64,000 nucleotides of DNA from Candidatus Kryptoniota bacterium (GTDB lineage Bacteria > Bacteroidota > Ignavibacteria > Kryptoniales > JAKASW01). Position numbers and translations under genes: made by a program. The DNA is taken from the NCBI GenBank assembly GCA_024641705.1, contig JAHECO010000015.1, forward strand, positions 1 to 64,000. Reading direction: 5' to 3'. Positions within the stretch are counted from its first letter, which is position 1. Each line of letters begins with the position of its first letter. The notes beneath the pieces were generated by a model. That model was not told where the DNA came from. It saw nothing but the letters and a program-made list of their open reading frames with translations, and did no database searches. Shown in pieces: positions 19,931 through 29,277 of this stretch.

Positions 19931-21691
19931 ATGAAGTTTCTTCGAATAGGTGTTTTCTTATGCTCCATTCTCTCTTTCGTCGCGGTTTCGCAGGCCCAGC
20001 CGAAGATAGGTTCCGTGAAGTTCATCGAAACGTCGGTGTTTAGCGAAGTCACGCTGGCGGAGGACTTCCAGCCTCTCGGATTCGCCGCGACTGACACATC
20101 ACGCATAAAAGCTGCAATCGCGCAGATGAGCGCACGGTACTATTCCGACGGATACATACTCTTCAAGCTGGACTCCTTCCGTGTGTCTTTCGGCGAAGAC
20201 CCATCGCAATCGGTACTTCAGATTTTCGCCACCGAAGGGCCGCGCATACTGGTCGGACGTATTCAGCTGCACGGCAATAAGTCGATGAGCTATGACAAAA
20301 TCACCGAAAAGATGAACACCAGACCCGGGAGGCCTTTCGACCAGGCGGTGCTCGAAGAGGATCTCGGCTACATCCTCAAAGATTACAATACCGTCGGCTT
20401 TCCTCTGGCGAAGATATCGATAGACAGCATTTACATATACAGAGATAGCGGAAACGATTCGTTGTGCGTTTCCATAGGTATCGTGGAAGGAAAGAGGATT
20501 CGCATCGATGCGGTTCGCATTGAAGGCAATACTCAAACGAAGGACTACGTTATCCTCCGCGCGCTCAGGATTCCGCCGGGTTCATACTACGATGAGGATG
20601 AACTCGAGCTCGCCAAACAGCGCGTCCAGAAGCTAGGCTTTTTCCAGAGTGTCAGTGATCCGCAGATTTTTGAAAGCGGAGACACCACAGGGCTTCTCCT
20701 GAAAGTCGTGGAAGGCAATACAAACACCTTCGACGGAGTCATCGGGTACGTTCCCGCACAACAGGGACAGTCGGGCTACTTCACCGGCCTGATAGACATT
20801 TCAATGCTCAACCTCTTCGGCACTGGACGAAAATTCCGGGCAAGATGGCATCAGGAAACCAAACTCACGCAGGAGCTGGAAATCGGATACGCGGAGCCAT
20901 ACATATTCGGATCTCCCATAAACGCCGAATTCGATTTTTCTCAACGGCAGCAGGACACCACCTCTGTAACTCGAAACCTCGGCGCCAACGGCGTCTTTAT
21001 GTTCAGCGATTATCTCAACGGGAGTCTCTCCGTCAGCGATCTTTCGACGACCCCACTTCTCAATGTCGGGAACAATTACTTCGTATACGAGAGCAGCGTC
21101 CTCAATTTCGGACTCGGAGTTACGTTCGACACCCGTGACGATATTTACAGCCCCACGCACGGGCTACTCTACGACACACAGATTCAGTTCGGGCGTAAGA
21201 GGATCTACGGCCCGGCACAGCTCATCCAGCCCGGCACGAGGCTGATAAACTACGTGCAGCACCTCGGCGTCGACCTCTCCGTATTCCACGAGTTCCTGCC
21301 GAGACAGATACTCGCGCTGGGAGTCCACGGCGAGCAGGTAACCGGAACCGAGCTGGACCAGAGCGACATGTACCGGCTTGGGGGTACAAACACGATACGC
21401 GGGTATATCGAGAACCAATTCCTCGCGACAAAAGCCGCATGGACAAATATCGAATACCGATTCGCCACGGGGCGGGAGTCGTTCTTCTTCGGGTTCGTTG
21501 ACGCCGGCTACATCTACAAGCAAAGCGATCCCGTGGCCAAATCCCCTTCGACCTCGATGTCAGTGTACGGCTACGGCGTCGGCGCACAGGTCGAGACGGG
21601 GCTGGGAATACTAAAAGCGAGTTACGCGCTCGGCAAAGGGAACTCCTTCGTCGAGGGTAAGATCCATTTCGGCATCGTAAACCAGTTCTGA
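19931..21691 (+). CDS. Omp85-family outer membrane protein (BamA/TamA-like)
   Basis: A signal peptide (MKFLRIGVFLCSILSFVAVSQAQ) precedes an N-terminal region and at least two POTRA-like domains (RIQLHGNKSMSYDKITEKMN; VRIEGNTQTKDYVILRALRI). A C-terminal 16-strand-type beta-barrel of about 300 residues follows. It carries the Omp85 lid motif GGTNTIRGY and ends in Phe, the outer-membrane insertion signal. At 586 aa it is nearer TamA or other small Omp85 proteins than full BamA. Role: insertion of outer-membrane proteins or export across the outer membrane; which substrate is unknown. It starts 83 nt after carB and 18 nt before the prenyltransferase, so it probably heads an envelope operon. Confidence 0.9.
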   Translation: MKFLRIGVFLCSILSFVAVSQAQPKIGSVKFIETSVFSEVTLAEDFQPLGFAATDTSRIKAAIAQMSARYYSDGYILFKLDSFRVSFGEDPSQSVLQIFATEGPRILVGRIQLHGNKSMSYDKITEKMNTRPGRPFDQAVLEEDLGYILKDYNTVGFPLAKISIDSIYIYRDSGNDSLCVSIGIVEGKRIRIDAVRIEGNTQTKDYVILRALRIPPGSYYDEDELELAKQRVQKLGFFQSVSDPQIFESGDTTGLLLKVVEGNTNTFDGVIGYVPAQQGQSGYFTGLIDISMLNLFGTGRKFRARWHQETKLTQELEIGYAEPYIFGSPINAEFDFSQRQQDTTSVTRNLGANGVFMFSDYLNGSLSVSDLSTTPLLNVGNNYFVYESSVLNFGLGVTFDTRDDIYSPTHGLLYDTQIQFGRKRIYGPAQLIQPGTRLINYVQHLGVDLSVFHEFLPRQILALGVHGEQVTGTELDQSDMYRLGGTNTIRGYIENQFLATKAAWTNIEYRFATGRESFFFGFVDAGYIYKQSDPVAKSPSTSMSVYGYGVGAQVETGLGILKASYALGKGNSFVEGKIHFGIVNQF

Positions 21692-21709
21692 GGTGATGAC
21701 AACGGAAAA

Positions 21710-22531
21710 ATGATCGATTATCTCAAGCTTGCCCGGATCGGAAACGTCGTCATCGCCTTCCTCAGCGTCGAGTGCGCGGGAATTCTGTGCGGGCTGAACG
21801 TTGCGCATAGCTGGGAGGTATTTGCCGCCGCCGTCGCGGCTTCCCTCGTAACGGCAGGAGGAAATGCCATCAACGATCTTTTCGATGTCGACATCGACAG
21901 GATAAACCGTCCCTCACGTCCGGTTGCATCGGGAAATCTCTCAGGAATACAGGTCAGGAACTTCTACATCACAGTGACACTCTCCGGCCTCATAGTAAGT
22001 GCCGTCATTAACATCATTACCCTGGTTATCGCGCTCGGAGCAGCCGCGCTTGTCTTCCTCTACAGCTACAAGTTGAAACGGACCGTGTTCTTCGGCAACC
22101 TCGTGGTCGCCCTCGTCACGGGTCTCGCTTTCATTTTCGGCGGAGCCGCGGTCGGCGATTTCAGGGATGTCTACCCTGCCGCCATATTCGCTTTTCTTAC
22201 CAACCTCGTCCGCGAGATAATAAAGGACGCAGAGGACGTCAGAGGCGACGGGGAGGTAGGCATCAGGACAATAGCGACCAGATACGGCACCGGTGTGTCT
22301 GCATGGATATCCATCGCCCTGACCGCCATGCTCCTGTTCGTTGCATGGGGAGCTTACAGACTGGACATTCTCCCCGTTCAGTTCCTCGCGGTCTGCGGCC
22401 TGACCATCTTCCCTATCGGGATCTACATAACGTACCTTCTCTTGACGAGAAGGAGCTTTTCGGAAGCAAGCTTCGGATACAAACTCATGATGATATTCGG
22501 TCTTATAGCCCTCATAGTAGGAAAAGTTTAG
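21710..22531 (+). CDS. UbiA-family prenyltransferase, geranylgeranylglyceryl-phosphate type
   Basis: Integral membrane prenyltransferase with eight or so helices. The first Asp-rich motif is NDLFDVDIDRINRPSRP and the second is REIIKDAEDVRGDGEVGIRT, both needed for Mg-diphosphate binding. The overall pattern (AGGNAINDLFDVDIDRINRP, SGNLS) matches the digeranylgeranylglyceryl-phosphate synthase branch, better known from archaeal lipid synthesis but present in FCB-group bacteria. Other UbiA products (quinone or heme prenylation) are possible, since specificity cannot be read safely. 273 aa. It lies between an Omp85 gene and an M1 peptidase gene. Confidence 0.82.
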   Translation: MIDYLKLARIGNVVIAFLSVECAGILCGLNVAHSWEVFAAAVAASLVTAGGNAINDLFDVDIDRINRPSRPVASGNLSGIQVRNFYITVTLSGLIVSAVINIITLVIALGAAALVFLYSYKLKRTVFFGNLVVALVTGLAFIFGGAAVGDFRDVYPAAIFAFLTNLVREIIKDAEDVRGDGEVGIRTIATRYGTGVSAWISIALTAMLLFVAWGAYRLDILPVQFLAVCGLTIFPIGIYITYLLLTRRSFSEASFGYKLMMIFGLIALIVGKV

Positions 22532-22592
22532 TCTAACTACCTTGCGTTAAACTGCCTCTGGTACTCGCACAAACGAAAGAAGAAGGAGAGCG

Positions 22593-25013
22593 ATGAAGAA
22601 GTACCTTTTTTCAATTCTATTTGTCATCTCGTTGTCGGCCGCCGGGGCCCAGACACTGCCGCCGGTTCATCATGCCCCCGACAGAGAGTTTCACATGTCA
22701 AATATAGTTCTCAGGTTCAAGTTCGACCTCGCGACAAAGACGCTTTACGGAAAGGTCTCCGAGACAATTACGCCGTTCCGCACCGCGCTGGATTCGATTC
22801 ACCTGAATGCCGTGGACATGCAAATAGCCGGTGTCTCGATGCAGGGAAGGCAGCTGAGTTACAGATATGACGGCAAGATCCTGACTATTGCGTTCCCGAA
22901 GCCGTACGGCCTGAACGATAAACTTACATATACCGTCACTTACTCGACCCAGCCTTCGCGCGGCATATTTTTCATCACGCCGGATAAAGGCTACCCGCAC
23001 AGGAACCCCGAGGTGTGGAGCATGAGTGAAACGGAGGACGCGAGGTACTGGTTTCCCTGCCATGATTACCCCGACGATTTCACCGCAAGCGAGATGATCG
23101 CAACCGTTCCCTCGAACTGGACCGTAATCTCCAACGGTGTGTTGAAGCAGGTCACTCCTGCCGATGGGGGAAAGGAAAAGACTTTCGACTGGGTCGAGCC
23201 GCGCCCGCATGTCGTTTATCTCATCTCAATCATAGCGGGGGTTTTCAGGGAATTCAAAGACAGCCTCGGGAAGCTGCCCATCGACTTTTATTCGGATCCG
23301 AAATACGGCGACCTGATCAAGTCAAATTTTTCCAGCGAACCGGACATAGTGAAATTCTATTCCCAGATAACCGGGCAACCTTACCCATGGGAAAAGCTCG
23401 CTCTCACAACGATAACAGATTTCACCTGGGGCGGCGAGGAAAACGTCTCGGCGATCACGCTGACCGACGGCACACTTCACGACAGGGATGCTGAGCCGGA
23501 AGTATCCAGCGTCGGGCTCATAGCCCACGAAACGGCCCACCAGTGGTTCGGCGATCTCTTGACCACAAGGTCATGGGCAAATTCATGGCTGAACGAAGGC
23601 TTCGCGACGTACTTCGAGGCTCTCTATCGCGAACACGCCTTCGGCAATGATGAATTCACTTACGAAATGTCCAGAGACCACAAGGGGGTGATCGCTGCGG
23701 ATCACGTGGAGCGCAGGCCGACGGTCTACAATCGCTATCACCATTCAATCGACCTCTTCGGTACATATATATATCCACGCGGCGCTTCGATGCTGCACAT
23801 GCTCAGGTTCTTCCTGGGCGACACCCTCTTCGACAGAGCGATCCAATATTACGTTCATGAATTCAAGCATAAGAACGTTGACACGCACGACTTTGCGAAC
23901 GCAATAAGCGAAGCTACAGGGTACAATGTCAATTGGTTCTTCAACGAGTGGCTATACAAGGGAGGTCACCCGATTTTTGACGTCAGCTACAATTACGAAC
24001 CCGGAAGCCGGACGGCAGTATTGCACGTGGATCAGATCCAGCAGGTCGATAGCCTCACGCCCGTTTACAGGACCCCTGTGAACGTCCAGATCGTAACTCC
24101 GACCGCAACTACCACGAGGAGGATCTGGATCGATTCTCTCTCGAACACGTTTGACTTCAAAGTAGACGGCGAGCCGCTTATGGTAAATTTCGACCAGGGG
24201 CACTGGCTGCTGGATGAGGTCTGCTTCCAGAAGTCCGCCGCCGAGCTTTCATACCAGCTCGGCCACGACGGGGACGTAGTCGGACGGATCTGGGCAGCGG
24301 GCCAGCTGGTTCAGAACCACCTTGACAGTGCAGAAATTCCGCTCATCGCCGCGATGACAAACGACAAATTCTGGGCTGTCCGGCGGGAATGCGCGACCCT
24401 GCTCGATCATTTCAATGACGAAACGGCGCGTGAAGCTCTTATGGCCGCGACGGACGATAAAGACGCTCGAGTGCAGGAAGCCGCCGTCAATTCGCTCGGC
24501 GTATTCAAACACAGCCAGAAGATAGAGACGCTGCTGAGGAGAATCTTCTACGACAGGGCCAACTACTTCGTGAGGGCCGCCGCAATCACCGCACTGGCGG
24601 AGGTCGATTCCGAGAAGGCCCTTCATGTCATATACACCGCTCTCGATCGAGACTCGTTCCACGAAATACTCCGCACCACGGCGCTGAGGGCCCTGACCAA
24701 AGCAAGACCGGAAATGGCACACGAGATCGCCGTTAACTACGCGAAGTACGGAGAACCCGAAAACCTGAGGACTGCGGGCATCTCCGTCCTCACCTCACTG
24801 AACATGGACCATGACAACACGATCGCCCTCCTTTCGAAGTACGTGTCCGACCCCTACATCTGGGTCCGTGCCACAGCGCTTAACGGCCTGGAACAACTCG
24901 GCGACAAGTCGGTGATACCTCTGCTCGAAGAAAGGATAAAGCAGGAACCAGACGCCAGACTCGTCAGCACGGCAAGGGCAGCCATCAAGTCGATAGAGAG
25001 CCGGGAGAAATAG
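22593..25013 (+). CDS. secreted M1-family aminopeptidase with C-terminal HEAT repeats
   Basis: Exported zinc aminopeptidase (signal peptide MKKYLFSILFVISLSAAGAQ). The gluzincin signature HETAH begins at His312 and is followed 18 residues later by the Glu ligand in NEGFA. The exopeptidase motif usually written GAMEN reads GGEEN here (280-284), so the Met position is Glu. Residues from about 545 to the end are HEAT-type repeats (ALMAATDDKDARVQEAAVNSLG, VRATALNGLEQLGDKSVIPLL). 806 aa. The start has AAGGAG. It probably trims peptides in the periplasm or outside the cell. The altered motif could change N-terminal recognition. Confidence 0.92.
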   Translation: MKKYLFSILFVISLSAAGAQTLPPVHHAPDREFHMSNIVLRFKFDLATKTLYGKVSETITPFRTALDSIHLNAVDMQIAGVSMQGRQLSYRYDGKILTIAFPKPYGLNDKLTYTVTYSTQPSRGIFFITPDKGYPHRNPEVWSMSETEDARYWFPCHDYPDDFTASEMIATVPSNWTVISNGVLKQVTPADGGKEKTFDWVEPRPHVVYLISIIAGVFREFKDSLGKLPIDFYSDPKYGDLIKSNFSSEPDIVKFYSQITGQPYPWEKLALTTITDFTWGGEENVSAITLTDGTLHDRDAEPEVSSVGLIAHETAHQWFGDLLTTRSWANSWLNEGFATYFEALYREHAFGNDEFTYEMSRDHKGVIAADHVERRPTVYNRYHHSIDLFGTYIYPRGASMLHMLRFFLGDTLFDRAIQYYVHEFKHKNVDTHDFANAISEATGYNVNWFFNEWLYKGGHPIFDVSYNYEPGSRTAVLHVDQIQQVDSLTPVYRTPVNVQIVTPTATTTRRIWIDSLSNTFDFKVDGEPLMVNFDQGHWLLDEVCFQKSAAELSYQLGHDGDVVGRIWAAGQLVQNHLDSAEIPLIAAMTNDKFWAVRRECATLLDHFNDETAREALMAATDDKDARVQEAAVNSLGVFKHSQKIETLLRRIFYDRANYFVRAAAITALAEVDSEKALHVIYTALDRDSFHEILRTTALRALTKARPEMAHEIAVNYAKYGEPENLRTAGISVLTSLNMDHDNTIALLSKYVSDPYIWVRATALNGLEQLGDKSVIPLLEERIKQEPDARLVSTARAAIKSIESREK

Positions 25014-25163
25014 TCCTCGAAGTTCATGGGGAGCGGCCGACCGGACGCTCCCCTTCATCGTGATCATCACGCAGGGGGCGCGAGCATGGTCTCTCAAGTA
25101 TCTCGAGAGCGGAAGTGTAACACATCCGACAACCTCTCGTATTCTCACAAAAAGGATTTTGAA

Positions 25164-27428
25164 TTGAGAAGCACATTCCTGCTCTTCGCAGCACTCCTCC
25201 TTACGTTTTCAAACTCACCGGCACAGACGACCGCCGACACCAGCAACCAATTCAGGTTCGTATTGAACGCCGTCCGCATCAACGGGGACATAGATCTGAC
25301 CGGCAAGCTCACCGATCCCTGCTGGAAGCTTGCGCCCAGGGGTCATCTCGACTATGAGATTTCGCCGGGAGACAATACCCCGACTCCACAGAAGACGACC
25401 GTTATGGTGCTCTACAATTCCGAGTACCTGTACATCGGTTTCAATTGCCACGACACGAATCCTTCTGCGATCAGGGCTCATGTAAGCGATCGTGACAACG
25501 CTTTCGAAGACGATTTCGTCGGAATTATCCTCGACACGTACGGCGATCATCAGCGTGCGTACGAGGCTTTTGAGAATCCCTTCGGAGTCCAGATGGACGG
25601 CATGAGGGACGGAAACAACGAAGACATGAGCTTCGACATGGTCTGGTATTCCAAGGCTTCGATAAACGACAGCGGCTACACCGCGGAAATGGCTATTCCG
25701 TTCAAAAGCCTGCGGTTCCCCACAAAAGACACTCAGAATTGGGGAATCGAGTTTTTCCGCAATCTCCCCAGGGACAGCCGTTTTCAGATCTCATGGGTTA
25801 AAGTGAACCAGAACAATCCCTGCATCTTGTGTCAGTTGGGAACTCTGAAAGGACTCAAAGGACTTCAGTCGACCGGGGCTATCGAGTTCCTTCCCTACGC
25901 GATGGCACTCGAAAGCGGTAACATCAACGACGGCTCCGACCCAAACTCGGGATTCTCCAACGGGCCGGTCAAGGGAAGAGTGGGCCTGGGTCTGAAGTAT
26001 ACCCCCAACCCGAGTCTCTCGCTCGAGGCGGTAGTGAATCCCGACTTCAGCCAGGTGGAATCCGATGCCGCGCAGATAAGCGTCAACAACACCTTCGCGC
26101 TGTTCTATCCTGAGAAACGACCGTTCTTCATGGACGGAAGCGATATTTTCAGCACTCTCATACAGACATATTATTCGCGGACGATAAACAATCCGATCGG
26201 CGCGGCGAAAGTGGTGGAGAAAGCCGGGCCGTGGTCGATCGCGTATCTCGGCGCGGAAGACAGGAACTCTCCATTCATAGTCGCCGGGGAGGAAGGAAGT
26301 GTGGCAGACAACAATGGCGACAATACTTTCTCGACGGCTTACAAGTCCTTCTCCAACATACTCCGGGCCAGGTATAACTTCGGCCAGCAATCTTTCGTCG
26401 GGGGAATCGCGACGGCTAGAAACTTCACCGACGCACACAACTATGTCGGCGGTTTCGACTGGCAACTCTTCTTCGGCGGCAGTTACACTTTTGACGGTCA
26501 GTTCCTCCTGTCGAATACGCGTGAATTGAACGACACAAACATGGTATCGGATCCGACCTTTTTCGGCAACACCCGCTTCACGAAGGCCTTCGACGGTCAG
26601 GAATATGACGGAACCGGGTTCCAGACGGATTTCAAAAGGAATGCGAGAGAATATAGTTTCAGGTTGACATACAAAGACTTCTCGCCGACTTTTCAGGCTG
26701 AAGACGGCTACGTCTTCTCAAACGACCTTCGCACGGTCGACATGGAACACTCACTGCAATTCTATCCCAACACATCATTAGTTGATTACTGGGGAGTCGA
26801 TTTGGAATCGGGTCTTCATTTCGACTATCAGGGCACACGCAAAGAACGTTGGGTGGTCCCGGACATCTTCATCAGCCTGAAGAGCCAGACTCAGTTGTAC
26901 GCAAATTATCTCCTCGTCAACGATGAGATGTTCCATTCGGTGAATTTCGTACGCGTCAACAGGTGGCAGTTTGGACTCTACTCCAACCCGGTCAGCTTCC
27001 TGTCGCTTAGCCTGGACGCCCAGGTCGGACGCTTCATCTATAGAGCGGACCAGCCGGCCCTGGGACGCGGGCACAACATAAGTGCGGAGCTGACTCTGAA
27101 ACCTACCGACAGGCTTTCATTGACGCTCGACTATTCCAGATCGCGGCTTTCAAACGTCGTCGGAGGCGAGCTCTTCTTCGACGGATACATCGCACGTATG
27201 TCCGGCATATACCAGTTCAGCAACAGGATATTCGTGAGATTGATCGGGCAGTACGATGAGTTCCAGAAGCAGATAGAGATAGACCCACTCTTCAGTTACA
27301 AACTCAACGCATTCACAATATTCTACGCAGGCTCGACTCACGACATGCAGGACTTCGGCCAACCCTACGGGCTTGTTCAAACCGAACGGCAGTTCTTCGT
27401 GAAGCTGCAGTATCTTTGGCGAGACTGA
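25164..27428 (+). CDS. DUF5916-type outer membrane protein with CBM9-like domain
   Basis: I place the start at a TTG codon at 25164, because AAAGGA lies 7 nt before it and it gives a clean signal peptide (LRSTFLLFAALLLTFSNSPAQ). Upstream in-frame codons give no such peptide. Residues about 30-200 form a carbohydrate-binding-family-9-like domain (VLNAVRINGDIDLTGKLTDP, DNAFEDDFVGIILDTYGD). The remainder is a long beta-barrel with alternating aromatic residues that ends YLWRD, as in DUF5916 proteins of Bacteroidota. The family's function is unknown; glycan or protein degradation support at the outer membrane has been guessed. It probably follows the M1 peptidase gene in one transcript. Confidence 0.83.
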   Translation: MRSTFLLFAALLLTFSNSPAQTTADTSNQFRFVLNAVRINGDIDLTGKLTDPCWKLAPRGHLDYEISPGDNTPTPQKTTVMVLYNSEYLYIGFNCHDTNPSAIRAHVSDRDNAFEDDFVGIILDTYGDHQRAYEAFENPFGVQMDGMRDGNNEDMSFDMVWYSKASINDSGYTAEMAIPFKSLRFPTKDTQNWGIEFFRNLPRDSRFQISWVKVNQNNPCILCQLGTLKGLKGLQSTGAIEFLPYAMALESGNINDGSDPNSGFSNGPVKGRVGLGLKYTPNPSLSLEAVVNPDFSQVESDAAQISVNNTFALFYPEKRPFFMDGSDIFSTLIQTYYSRTINNPIGAAKVVEKAGPWSIAYLGAEDRNSPFIVAGEEGSVADNNGDNTFSTAYKSFSNILRARYNFGQQSFVGGIATARNFTDAHNYVGGFDWQLFFGGSYTFDGQFLLSNTRELNDTNMVSDPTFFGNTRFTKAFDGQEYDGTGFQTDFKRNAREYSFRLTYKDFSPTFQAEDGYVFSNDLRTVDMEHSLQFYPNTSLVDYWGVDLESGLHFDYQGTRKERWVVPDIFISLKSQTQLYANYLLVNDEMFHSVNFVRVNRWQFGLYSNPVSFLSLSLDAQVGRFIYRADQPALGRGHNISAELTLKPTDRLSLTLDYSRSRLSNVVGGELFFDGYIARMSGIYQFSNRIFVRLIGQYDEFQKQIEIDPLFSYKLNAFTIFYAGSTHDMQDFGQPYGLVQTERQFFVKLQYLWRD

Positions 27429-27453
27429 CTGTCTACCACGCGGGACGACGCAG

Positions 27454-27948
27454 TTACAGCTTCTGCCCGTTCGATTGGACGGTAGTAGTAAGGCGGATCA
27501 GCACCCCGAGCAGAGCCGACAATCTTTCAGGTACGGGTGCACCCGCTTCAATCGATACGGTCCTGGAGATTGAGTTGGCATTCAACGTCACCTTCATGTT
27601 GAAGCCATCCATAATCCGTGGAGACGTACTGTAAGAGTCCTCAAGAGACGCGAAGTCCGCCGCAACAAACGCGTTCTTTAGGGTGTCGAACTCGCCGCTC
27701 CCCATCCTGTAGATGTACGTAGTGATGGTGTGATCGCTTCCCTGCTCCTCCGTGTATTGCACAAAGCCTGTCGAGTCGATCACTGTGTGCTCCCGCGAAC
27801 CCGCAAAGCCGCCGGTGACCCAGTACTCATAAGTTGTAGATACCGGCGCAGGTGGCTGATTGGATTGTGGATTAATGATATTACAGCCGGCAAGTGCGGC
27901 CAGTGTGACCGCGAGGACGCCGAAAATGCCCTTTGAAGCCCGTTGCAT
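27454..27948 (-). CDS. lipoprotein of unknown function (164 aa)
   Basis: Signal peptide with a lipobox (LAALAGC), so the mature protein is anchored by a lipidated Cys in the inner or outer membrane. The mature part (YEYWVTGGFAGSREHTVIDS, GFNMKVTLNANSISRTVSIE) looks like one small beta-rich domain. I do not recognise the family. The ATG at 27948 is supported by GGAGGT just upstream, and the promoter at 27971-28001 leaves a short leader. It stands alone between convergent DUF5916 and the PspC gene. Confidence 0.78.
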   Translation of the reverse strand: MQRASKGIFGVLAVTLAALAGCNIINPQSNQPPAPVSTTYEYWVTGGFAGSREHTVIDSTGFVQYTEEQGSDHTITTYIYRMGSGEFDTLKNAFVAADFASLEDSYSTSPRIMDGFNMKVTLNANSISRTVSIEAGAPVPERLSALLGVLIRLTTTVQSNGQKL

Positions 27949-27970
27949 ACCTACCTCCATTTACTTGCGG

Positions 27971-28001
27971 AAAACGTATCCTGGAGAGTTCGAAAAGTCA
28001 A
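27971..28001 (-). promoter_or_regulatory. putative promoter of the lipoprotein gene
   Basis: TTGACT, 17-nt spacer, TACGTTTT on the minus strand, about 23 nt before the start codon. Confidence 0.6.
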
Positions 28002-28074
28002 TACCCGCATTTGCGACCCAACCGGAATGAGTATTAACTCAGCCGTGAAGCGCCTGCGTCTCCAGATCCCCCCG

Positions 28075-28269
28075 TTATACAACCGGCCGATACGGTACGA
28101 TCCACCAGGCGAACAGATATGTTATCACTACGGGTACTACCCCAGTGATAAAACAAGTGAATATGACCCCCAGTCTCACCACCGTCGGGTCCACGTCCAG
28201 CATCTCGGCGAGTCCGCCGCACAGCCCGGCTATTTTCTTTTCCCTTCTCGACCTGTAGAATTTTGTCAT
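28075..28269 (-). CDS. PspC-domain membrane protein
   Basis: A 64-aa protein that is almost entirely a PspC domain: MTKFYRSRREKKIAGLCGGL, then DPTVVRLGVIFTCFITGVVP and a final hydrophobic segment. The family is named for phage-shock protein C, a membrane stress sensor; such stand-alone copies are common and mostly uncharacterised. The ATG at 28269 is chosen because GGAG lies 8 nt upstream and the conserved domain begins at once. One hydrophobic hairpin or membrane segment is visible. Confidence 0.87.
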   Translation of the reverse strand: MTKFYRSRREKKIAGLCGGLAEMLDVDPTVVRLGVIFTCFITGVVPVVITYLFAWWIVPYRPVV

Positions 28270-28384
28270 TGTCTGATCTCCGTTCATAATCTGAGATTCA
28301 GGTACAAGTAGTTGAACGTAGACAGAACCGGATTGTTCCATTTATCTTGACTCTCCTGATCGCCCAGTCACTGGCTGTAAGGAA

Positions 28385-28440
28385 CGGGAAAAAGAAAAAG
28401 CCACGGCGGCTTCCGGATAAGGGGAGAACCGCCGCGGCTT
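28385..28440 (-). terminator. Rho-independent terminator of the redox operon
   Basis: A 12-bp stem with one G-T type mismatch (AAGCCACGGCGG with CCGCCGCGGCTT, 19-nt loop) is followed on the minus strand by CTTTTTCTTTTTC. It lies about 30 nt after the diheme cytochrome gene. Confidence 0.8.
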
Positions 28441-28467
28441 GCAATCTCTGCGGGATGAAATTCCCGA

Positions 28468-29262
28468 TTACTTCATGTCGCTCAATTGCTTGCCGTCGTA
28501 ATACCTGCTGGTGTGAGATAACGAGTATACGTAGTTAGCCAGATCCCATCTCTGCTTGTCCGTCAGGATCTGCGTGTAAGACGGCATGGGTGTCCCATTG
28601 AGGCCCGTGCTGAAGATGAGATAGACTTTCTCCGGGGTCCTTCCGACCTTGATATCCCAGAAGTGGGTCAGGTTGGTCGGCTGGATATGGTTCCCCTGGT
28701 CGTCCGTTACCGTCGGCGCGGAGGGACCGTTTCCTTCCGCGGTGATTCCATGGCAACTCCAGCAATGCATATTAAGGTAGACCTCTCTTCCCCGCTCTAT
28801 GCTGTCATAGGTGTAGGGAACCGGCGTGGAAATTTTCACCGTGTCCAGCGGGTATTGGGTCGAATCGCTGAATGCAGGCGAGAGTGTCTTGATGTATTCG
28901 ACCACCGAGTACTGGTCGGCGATACTCATCTGTGCAAACGACGGCATAGCGGTGTGGTAAATCCCGGAGTTTATTATCCTGAGCAAGTCATAGTCAGTCG
29001 GAAGCTCTCCGGAAGCCGTGCTCCTGAACTTGAACACGCCGAGATTGAAATCTCTCGGCTTTGTCGTAAGCGAAACGGACACCGGCCCGCTGCCGTCGCC
29101 GTTGTCGCCGTGGCAGGGAGCGCACGCCTCGTGGTAGACCGCCTGTCCGCGAGCGACACTGACCTCGTCGGACCCGTTGTAGCTGGTCGCGCACGAGTAG
29201 AGGCCGACAGTCAGGAAGATGATCATTGTTACCAGGGTTGTTTTCTGAATATTTGTCGTCAT
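28468..29262 (-). CDS. lipoprotein diheme c-type cytochrome
   Basis: Two tandem cytochrome c domains in one chain, each with a CxxCH heme site (CAPCH 47-51, CWSCH 167-171) and a candidate distal Met (TAMPSF at 106; GTPMPSY near the end). The N-terminus is a lipoprotein signal ending LYSC (Cys24), so the mature cytochrome is membrane-tethered and faces the periplasm or surface. Start M at 29262 is preferred because AGGAG lies 6 nt before. It is last in the cupredoxin/cytochrome-porin operon, so it could pass electrons between the outer-membrane cytochrome and periplasmic carriers. The partner is inferred, not shown. Confidence 0.93.
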   Translation of the reverse strand: MTTNIQKTTLVTMIIFLTVGLYSCATSYNGSDEVSVARGQAVYHEACAPCHGDNGDGSGPVSVSLTTKPRDFNLGVFKFRSTASGELPTDYDLLRIINSGIYHTAMPSFAQMSIADQYSVVEYIKTLSPAFSDSTQYPLDTVKISTPVPYTYDSIERGREVYLNMHCWSCHGITAEGNGPSAPTVTDDQGNHIQPTNLTHFWDIKVGRTPEKVYLIFSTGLNGTPMPSYTQILTDKQRWDLANYVYSLSHTSRYYDGKQLSDMK

Positions 29263-29277
29263 TTTCATCTCCTTTTC

